64,000 bases of DNA from Hyphomicrobiales bacterium (GTDB taxonomy: Bacteria > Pseudomonadota > Alphaproteobacteria > Rhizobiales > Phreatobacteraceae): positions 186,001 through 250,000 of the forward strand of contig JAFKKV010000011.1 in NCBI GenBank assembly GCA_017304475.1, read 5' to 3'. Positions 59,005 to 64,000 of the stretch are shown in pieces. The notes beneath the pieces are model-generated. The model did not search any database. It was not told the origin of the DNA and was given only the letters and a program-made list of their open reading frames with translations. The position numbers were made by a program, and so were the translations under genes. Each line of letters starts with the position of its first letter. Positions within the stretch are counted from its first letter, which is position 1.

Positions 59005-59033
59005 CTGTCATCGAAGCTTCATTAGAGTGTCAT
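59005..59033 (+). promoter_or_regulatory. Pho box (PhoB-binding repeats) upstream of ugpB
   Basis: Three consecutive 11-bp units, CTGTCAT-cgaa, GCTTCAT-taga and GTGTCAT, match the PhoB consensus of repeated CTGTCAT elements with 4-bp AT-leaning spacers. They lie 91-119 bp before ugpB. The E. coli ugp operon is a known Pho-regulon member, which supports the reading. Confidence 0.85.
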
Positions 59034-59123
59034 CCGTCCGTCGTTCGGCGGACCCAAGAACGGCACGGGTTTCGCCCGCCAAGCCGCATTGGCGCCTAGC
59101 TCGCGCCCTTTGGGAGGTTATCG

Positions 59124-60443
59124 ATGTTGAATCGCCGTTTCATGCTGGCGGTTGCCGCCGCCGCCGCGCTCGTATCCAGCCCCGCCTCGGCCCAGGTCGA
59201 GATCCAGTGGTGGCATGCGATGACCGGCGCCAATAACGAGGTGGTGGTCAAGCTGGCGGAGGAATTCAACGCCTCTCAGCGCGAATACCGGGTGGTTCCG
59301 ACCTATAAGGGGTCCTATCCCGACACCATGAATGCCGGCATCGCCGCATTCCGTGCCGGCAATGCGCCGCATATCCTGCAGGTCTTCGAGGTCGGCACGG
59401 CGACCATGATGGCCGCCCGCGGCGCCATCAAGCCGGTCTACCAGCTGATGCGCGACGCCAACGAACCCTTCGATCCCAATGCCTATCTGCCGGCGGTCGC
59501 GGGCTATTATTCGACCTCGCGCGGCGAGATGTTGTCTTTCCCGTTCAATTCGTCGTCCTCGGTGATGTGGTACAACAAGGACGCGTTCCGCCGCGCCGGT
59601 CTCAATCCGGACCAGCCGCCGCGCACCTGGCCCGACGTCTTCGAGGCCGCCAAGAAACTGCGTGCCGCCGGCTACGACAAATGCGGCTTCTCCTCGGCCT
59701 GGATCACCTGGCTCAACATCGAGCAGTTCTCGCTCTGGCATAACGTGCCGCTGTCGACCCGGGCCAATGGCATCGACGGTTTCGATACCGAGCTGCGCTT
59801 CAATTCGCCGCTGCATGTCCGGCACCTGCAGAACCTGATCGAGCTGCAGCGCGACAACACCTTCAGCTATTCGGGCCGCACCAATACGGGCGAGGGCCGC
59901 TTCACCTCGGGCGAATGCCCGATCATGCTGACCTCCTCGGGCTTCTACGGCAATGTCCGCGCCAATGCGAAGTTCGAATGGGCCAATGCGCCGATGCCCT
60001 ATTATCCCGATGTCGCGGGCGCGCCGCAGAACTCGACGCTAGGCGGTGCCTCGCTCTGGGTCATGGGCGGCAAGCCGGCGGCCGAATATACCGGCGTGGC
60101 GCGCTTCTTCACCTTCCTGTCGGATGTCGACCGGCAGGCCAAGCTGCACACCGATTCGGGCTATCTGCCGATCACCCGTGCGGCCTATGCCAAGGTGAAG
60201 GCCTCGGGTTTCTACGTGCAGAACCCCTATCTCGAGACGCCGCTGCTGGAACTGACCAACAAGGAGCCGACCGAGAATTCCCGTGGCCTCAGGCTCGGCA
60301 ACATGGTGCAGCTGCGCGACGTCTGGGCCGAGGAGATCGAGGCCGCGCTCGCCGGTCAGAAGCCGGCCCAGGCGGCGCTCGACGCGGCGGTCGCGCGCGG
60401 CAACACCATGCTTCGCCAGTTCGAGCGCACCGTCACGCGCTGA
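59124..60443 (+). CDS. ugpB: sn-Glycerol-3-phosphate-binding protein UgpB
   Basis: A 439-residue periplasmic binding protein of family 1. The signal [23 protein letters not shown] ends in a clear AxA site. The mature protein opens [25 protein letters not shown] and has [22 protein letters not shown] in outline, [15 protein letters not shown] and [18 protein letters not shown], all strongly UgpB-like. It captures glycerol-3-phosphate or glycerophosphodiesters for the UgpAEC importer encoded next. A GGGAGG ribosome site precedes the ATG. Phosphate-starvation control is indicated by the Pho box upstream. Confidence 0.95.
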   Translation: MLNRRFMLAVAAAAALVSSPASAQVEIQWWHAMTGANNEVVVKLAEEFNASQREYRVVPTYKGSYPDTMNAGIAAFRAGNAPHILQVFEVGTATMMAARGAIKPVYQLMRDANEPFDPNAYLPAVAGYYSTSRGEMLSFPFNSSSSVMWYNKDAFRRAGLNPDQPPRTWPDVFEAAKKLRAAGYDKCGFSSAWITWLNIEQFSLWHNVPLSTRANGIDGFDTELRFNSPLHVRHLQNLIELQRDNTFSYSGRTNTGEGRFTSGECPIMLTSSGFYGNVRANAKFEWANAPMPYYPDVAGAPQNSTLGGASLWVMGGKPAAEYTGVARFFTFLSDVDRQAKLHTDSGYLPITRAAYAKVKASGFYVQNPYLETPLLELTNKEPTENSRGLRLGNMVQLRDVWAEEIEAALAGQKPAQAALDAAVARGNTMLRQFERTVTR

Positions 60444-60502
60444 CCGACAGGATAACCGGGGCGGGTGGCAAGCCCGCTCCGGACCGTGCCTTTGGGGGGA
60501 TC

Positions 60503-61384
60503 ATGGAAAAGCGCGTCGTCTTCGACGGCAAGTTGCTGCCCTATATGCTGCTGCTGCCGCAGCTCGCCGTCACCGCGATCTTCTTCTATTGGCCGGCGGG
60601 ACAGACCGTCTGGCAGTCCTTCCAGATCCAGGACGCCTTCGGCCTGTCGACCGAGTTCGTCTGGTTCGAAAACTACCACGACCTCTTGTCCAAGGCCGAC
60701 TATTACCGGTCGATGGTGACGACGCTGATCTTCTCGGGCCTCGTCGCCTTCCTGTCGCTGTCGCTGTCGCTTTATCTCGCCACCCAGGCCGACAAGCAGA
60801 TCCGCGGCACCGGCGCCTACAAGGCGTTCCTGATGTGGCCCTATGCCGTCGCGCCGGCGATCGCCGGCGTGCTCTGGCTGTTCATGTTCCAGCCTTCCCT
60901 CGGCCTGGTCAGCCAGGCGATCCGCGCGCTCGGCTTCAATTGGAACCCGCTGCTGAACGGCAATCACGCCATGACGCTGGTGGTCATGGCGGCGACCTGG
61001 AAGCAGATCAGCTATAATTTCCTGTTCTTCCTGGCCGGCCTCGCCGCTATTCCGAAAAGCGTCATCGAGGCGGCGGCGATCGACGGCGCCCGGCCGATGC
61101 GCCGGTTCTGGACCATCATCTTTCCGCTGCTGTCGCCGACCACCTTCTTCCTGCTGGTGGTCAACGTCGTCTATGTCTTTTTCGACACGTTCGGCATCAT
61201 CGATTCGACCACCGGCGGCGGCCCGGCCAAGGCCACCGAGACCCTGGTCTACAAGGTCTATTCCGATGGCCGCCTGGGCGGCGATCTCGGCGGTTCGGCG
61301 GCCCAGTCGGCGATCCTGATGATCATGGTGATCGGGCTGACCGCCATCCAGTTCCGCTATATCGAGCGCAAGGTCCAATATTGA
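60503..61384 (+). CDS. ugpA: Glycerol-3-phosphate ABC transporter permease UgpA
   Basis: A 293-residue MalF-type permease with six helices. Opening [21 protein letters not shown], it carries the EAA loop in [31 protein letters not shown] (key pieces EAAAIDGA and FPLLSPT) that docks on UgpC, and ends [10 protein letters not shown], as UgpA proteins do. GGGGGGA precedes the ATG at 60503. It shares TGATG with the start of ugpE, an overlap that couples translation. Confidence 0.95.
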   Translation: MEKRVVFDGKLLPYMLLLPQLAVTAIFFYWPAGQTVWQSFQIQDAFGLSTEFVWFENYHDLLSKADYYRSMVTTLIFSGLVAFLSLSLSLYLATQADKQIRGTGAYKAFLMWPYAVAPAIAGVLWLFMFQPSLGLVSQAIRALGFNWNPLLNGNHAMTLVVMAATWKQISYNFLFFLAGLAAIPKSVIEAAAIDGARPMRRFWTIIFPLLSPTTFFLLVVNVVYVFFDTFGIIDSTTGGGPAKATETLVYKVYSDGRLGGDLGGSAAQSAILMIMVIGLTAIQFRYIERKVQY

Positions 61385-62232
61385 TGGTCGAGCGCAAGAG
61401 CTTCCTGGATTTCCTGCCGCATCTGATCCTGCTGATCGGCATCGCGATCGTCGCTTTCCCTGTCTATGTGGCCTTCGTCGCCTCCACCTGGGACGCGACG
61501 ACGATCTCCAACGGCCAGATGCCGCTCTGGCCGGGGCCGCATTTCCTGGAGAACTACTACAAGACCATTTTTGTCGGCACGGCCTCGTCGACCCGCGAGC
61601 CGGTCGGCGGCATGATGCTGAACAGCCTGATCATGGCCATGGTCATTGCCATCGGTAAGATCATGATCTCGATCATCTCGGCCTTCGCCGTGGTCTATTT
61701 CCGCTTTCCGTTCCGGATGGCCGCCTTCTGGATCATCTTCATGACCCTGATGCTGCCGGTCGAGGTGCGCATCTACCCGACCTACAAGGTCGTCGCCGAT
61801 CTCGGCCTGCTCGACACCTATACCGGCCTGACCGTGCCGCTGATCGCCTCGGCGACCGCCACGCTGCTGTTCCGCCAGTTCTTCATGACCGTGCCGGACG
61901 AGCTGGTCGAAGCCTCCAAGATCGACGGCGCCAGTGCCATGCAGTTCTTCAAGGATACGCTTCTGCCGCTGTCGATCACCTCGATCGCGGCCATGTTCGT
62001 CATCCAGTTCATCTATGGCTGGAACCAGTATCTCTGGCCGCTCCTGATCACCACGCGCGACGACATGCAGACCATCGTCATCGGCATCAAGAAGATGATC
62101 GTCACCCAGGATGCACTGACCGAATGGCAATTGGCCATGGCGACCGCCATTCTCGCCATGCTGCCGCCGGTCTTCGTCGTGGTGGTCATGCAGAAGCTCT
62201 TCGTCAAGGGCCTCGTCGAGACGGAAAAATGA
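61384..62232 (+). CDS. ugpE: Glycerol-3-phosphate ABC transporter permease UgpE
   Basis: A 282-residue MalG-type permease. [35 protein letters not shown] in outline begins the protein. The centre has [43 protein letters not shown] (key piece [18 protein letters not shown]) and the EAA loop [17 protein letters not shown]. The C-terminus is typical, [16 protein letters not shown]. The ATG overlaps the ugpA stop (TGATG). It pairs with UgpA in the membrane. Confidence 0.95.
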   Translation: MVERKSFLDFLPHLILLIGIAIVAFPVYVAFVASTWDATTISNGQMPLWPGPHFLENYYKTIFVGTASSTREPVGGMMLNSLIMAMVIAIGKIMISIISAFAVVYFRFPFRMAAFWIIFMTLMLPVEVRIYPTYKVVADLGLLDTYTGLTVPLIASATATLLFRQFFMTVPDELVEASKIDGASAMQFFKDTLLPLSITSIAAMFVIQFIYGWNQYLWPLLITTRDDMQTIVIGIKKMIVTQDALTEWQLAMATAILAMLPPVFVVVVMQKLFVKGLVETEK

Positions 62233-62242
62233 GGACATATCG

Positions 62243-63313
62243 ATGAGCGAGGTCATTCTCGACCAGGTCCGCAAGGTCTATGCCGGCGGCGTCGAAGCCG
62301 TGAAGGGCATCGACATCAAGGTGCCGACCGGCGCGATCTGCGTGCTGGTCGGGCCGTCCGGCTGCGGCAAGTCGACGCTTTTGCGCATGATCGCCGGGCT
62401 GGAGACGATCACCGACGGCACCATCACCATTGGCGGCGTCGTCTGCAACGCACTGGAGCCGGCCGAGCGCGACATCGCCATGGTGTTCCAGAACTATGCG
62501 CTCTATCCGCATATGAGCGTCTACGACAACATGGCCTATGGCCTGCGCAATCGCGGCACGCCCAAGCCGGAAATCGACACGCGCGTGCGCGAAGCCGCGC
62601 GCATCCTGGAAATCACGCCGTTTCTGGACCGCAAGCCGCGCGCGCTCTCCGGCGGCCAGCGCCAGCGCGTCGCCATGGGCCGCGCCATCGTGCGCAAGCC
62701 CAAGGCCTTCCTGTTCGACGAGCCCCTGTCCAATCTCGACGCCAAGCTGCGCATGCAGATGCGCGTCGAGATCAAGAAACTGCAGCGCGCGCTCGGCACC
62801 ACCTCCGTCTATGTCACCCATGACCAGCTCGAAGCGATGACGCTCGCCGATATCCTGGTGGTGATGAGCAAGGGCCATGTCGAACAGGCCGGCAGCCCGC
62901 TCGAACTCTATGAGCGGCCGGCGACGACCTTTGTCGCGACCTTCATCGGCGCGCCGCCGATGAATCTGATCAAGGTCGGGCAGGGTTCTGGCGGCCCGAC
63001 CCTTGCCGGCCTCACCGGCGGCAAGGGGCTCGCCGTGCCCGCCGGTGGTGCGTTGCTCGGCATCCGCCCGGAACATCTCGTTGTCGCCAGCGGGCCGGTT
63101 CCGGACGATGCGGTCGGGCTCACCTTCCCGGTCTCGGCGGTCGAGGCGGTCGGCGCCGAGACCTTCGTTTATGGCCCGCTCGACGGCACGGGCGCGGAAA
63201 TCATTGCTCGCCTGCCGGGCAAGGCGCTGCTGGCGCCGGGCACGATGATCTCGGTGATGGCGCTCGCCGAGCACCTGCACCTGTTCGACGAGGCGAGCGG
63301 CAAGCGCCTCTGA
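62243..63313 (+). CDS. ugpC: Glycerol-3-phosphate ABC transporter ATPase UgpC
   Basis: A 356-residue MalK-type ATPase. Walker A is [18 protein letters not shown], the Q-loop [22 protein letters not shown] in outline, the signature [17 protein letters not shown], and Walker [18 protein letters not shown]-terminal TOBE/OB domain follows from about residue 240, including GIRPEHL. Start 62243, 10 bp after ugpE. In E. coli the C-terminal domain of UgpC receives regulatory signals on phosphate; the domain is complete here. Confidence 0.95.
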   Translation: MSEVILDQVRKVYAGGVEAVKGIDIKVPTGAICVLVGPSGCGKSTLLRMIAGLETITDGTITIGGVVCNALEPAERDIAMVFQNYALYPHMSVYDNMAYGLRNRGTPKPEIDTRVREAARILEITPFLDRKPRALSGGQRQRVAMGRAIVRKPKAFLFDEPLSNLDAKLRMQMRVEIKKLQRALGTTSVYVTHDQLEAMTLADILVVMSKGHVEQAGSPLELYERPATTFVATFIGAPPMNLIKVGQGSGGPTLAGLTGGKGLAVPAGGALLGIRPEHLVVASGPVPDDAVGLTFPVSAVEAVGAETFVYGPLDGTGAEIIARLPGKALLAPGTMISVMALAEHLHLFDEASGKRL

Positions 63314-63345
63314 CGGCCCCCGGCCTCGCCGCCTGGGCGCCTGAT

Positions 63346-63374
63346 CTTGAACCTGGCGGCCACGACCTCCATAT
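63346..63374 (+). promoter_or_regulatory. Sigma-32 (RpoH)-type promoter of hsp20
   Basis: CTTGAA (63346-63351) and CTCCATAT (63367-63374), spaced by 15 bp, match the heat-shock consensus CTTGAA-N13-15-CCCCATNT at all but one base. The transcript would begin near 63382 with a leader of about 70 nt. Confidence 0.75.
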
Positions 63375-63382
63375 TCACTGTG

Positions 63383-63452
63383 CCGCGGAACGATCCGCGG
63401 CGCTGGGCGCCTTCGGGGCCCGGCCGATGTCGCTCAGTCGAGGACTTCGACC
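63383..63452 (+). ncRNA. ROSE-like RNA thermometer in the hsp20 leader
   Basis: Three hairpins can be drawn. CCGCGGA (63383-63389) pairs with TCCGCGG (63394-63400). GGGC...CC-TTCG-GG...CCC spans about 63405-63421. The third is 5'-GUCgCUC (63429-63435) pairing with GAGGAC (63440-63445), which covers the ribosome site AGGA and leaves one bulged G. Pairing of UYGCU with AGGA around a bulged G is the defining feature of ROSE elements in rhizobial small heat-shock genes. Confidence 0.72.
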
Positions 63453-63881
63453 ATGTCGCGTGTGCCGTCTCTTTCGTCGCCGTTTCTGCTCGGTTTTGAC
63501 CAGCTCGAGCGTGTGCTCGACCGGGTCACCAAGGCGGCCGACGGTTATCCGCCCTACAATATCGAGCGGATCGCCGCGGATGCCGGCCTGCCGGACCGGC
63601 TTCGGATCACCCTGGCTGTCGCGGGTTTCACCCGGGATCAACTGGATGTGACGGTGGAAGAAAGCCAATTGACCATTCGCGGCCGTCAACAGGACGACGG
63701 CGAGGGCCGGACCTTCATCCATCGGGGTATCGCGGCACGGCAGTTCCAGCGCGTCTTCGTGCTGGCGGATGGCATGGAAGTGATGGGAGCGGACCTGAAG
63801 AACGGGTTGCTCTCGGTTGATCTTGCCCGCCCGGAGCCTGAACGGATCGTGCGGCGCATTGATATCGCGGCTCACGACTGA
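63453..63881 (+). CDS. Small heat-shock protein Hsp20 (alpha-crystallin family)
   Basis: A 142-residue class A type rhizobial small heat-shock protein (IbpA-like). The variable N-terminus MSRVPSLSSPFLLGFDQLERVLDRV leads to PPYNIERI at the domain edge. The crystallin domain follows: RITLAVAGFTRDQLDVTVEESQLTIRG in outline (key pieces LAVAGF and LTIRGRQ), FIHRGIAARQFQRVFVL and ADLKNGLLSVDLARPEPE. The LxNGLLxVxL motif is intact. It holds unfolding proteins during heat stress. Control is doubly heat-responsive: a sigma-32-type promoter and a ROSE-like leader that masks its ribosome site. Confidence 0.94.
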   Translation: MSRVPSLSSPFLLGFDQLERVLDRVTKAADGYPPYNIERIAADAGLPDRLRITLAVAGFTRDQLDVTVEESQLTIRGRQQDDGEGRTFIHRGIAARQFQRVFVLADGMEVMGADLKNGLLSVDLARPEPERIVRRIDIAAHD

Positions 63882-63916
63882 GCCTTGTTCGACCTGCCTA
63901 TGGAGGAGGTTTGACC

Positions 63917-64000
63917 ATGAATATGATGATGACCCCTGAACTTCTCGCCCAGCTCGGCCTGGCCAAGGTCGCTTATGTCAAGGCGATCCGCTCCGACGAC
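63917..64000 (+). CDS. DUF1150 family protein (truncated by window end)
   Basis: The first 28 codons are visible: MNMMMTPELLAQLGLAKVAYVKAIRSDD, given here as pieces MTPELLAQLGL and VAYVKAIRSDD. Small DUF1150 proteins of alphaproteobacteria start this way and commonly sit directly after hsp20, as here (35 bp gap). A strong GGAGGAGG ribosome site precedes the ATG. Function unknown; location suggests a link to the heat response. Confidence 0.82.
   Translation, partial: MNMMMTPELLAQLGLAKVAYVKAIRSDD

Overview
The window is about 67% GC by eye, coding-dense and free of insertion sequences or phage genes. It looks like a chromosomal segment from a soil or aquatic alphaproteobacterium, most likely of the order Hyphomicrobiales (Rhizobiales). 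The signs are DctB/DctD controlling dctA through a sigma-54 promoter, SecB with an FxsA-like neighbour, an Hsp20 gene with a ROSE-like leader followed by a DUF1150 gene, a Flp pilin, and many periplasmic binding proteins. No genus is claimed.

Layout. 1-2.7 kb: a truncated PrpF-family isomerase, two small unknown proteins and an acetyl-CoA hydrolase/transferase-family gene. 2.8-7.7 kb: the dctD-dctB operon divergent from dctA, with tandem DctD-type palindromes and a textbook -24/-12 promoter between them. 7.8-26.9 kb: a large catabolic island. It holds a MOSC/flavin reductase/2Fe-2S fusion, two NylB-like serine hydrolases, an FCD-type GntR regulator, a class III aminotransferase, a siderophore-interacting-protein-type flavoprotein, a dipeptide-type ABC transporter (two permeases and a fused double ATPase) and, on the opposite strand, its binding protein with an amidase, a second aminotransferase and an NTF2-FMO fusion. 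The same 17-bp palindrome (TGCGATTGTCGATCGCA and variants) lies ahead of at least four of these transcription units, with a weaker copy ahead of the GntR gene. I read this as one regulon for an amide- or lactam-containing compound whose products are short omega-amino acids, by analogy with nylon-oligomer breakdown.

27.2-30.9 kb: a TetR regulator, a TctC/Bug-type receptor and a gamma-glutamyltransferase-family enzyme. 30.9-34.4 kb: a LysR regulator divergent from a Dabb protein, maleylacetate reductase and hydroxyquinol 1,2-dioxygenase (lower resorcinol/hydroxyquinol pathway). 34.5-37.7 kb: a Tat-exported aldo/keto reductase, a Tat-type Rossmann protein and an overlapping ATP/ADP-translocase-like carrier. 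37.8-45.1 kb: an N,N-dimethylformamidase large-subunit homologue, an orphan binding protein closely related to the one at 25.3 kb, an aminotransferase, a FadR-like regulator with two TTGGTnnnACCAA-type operators in the divergent promoter, and a ketopantoate-reductase-family gene.

45.2-52.8 kb: tRNA-Gly(CCC), an orphan Flp pilin, a 54-residue unknown protein, HrpB helicase, a REP-like palindrome, hydroxymethylglutaryl-CoA lyase, a threonine-dehydratase-family enzyme, and a LysR/EamA pair. 52.8-58.9 kb: mostly core genes (YejA-like binding protein, FxsA, SecB, a methyltransferase, RsfS, RlmH, an MFS carrier). 59-63.3 kb: ugpBAEC, preceded by three 11-bp Pho-box repeats. 63.3-64 kb: a sigma-32-type promoter, a ROSE-like RNA thermometer, hsp20 and the start of a DUF1150 gene.

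Functions are read from motifs and family resemblance only; no searches were run. Many very long open frames antiparallel to these genes are high-GC shadows and are left out.
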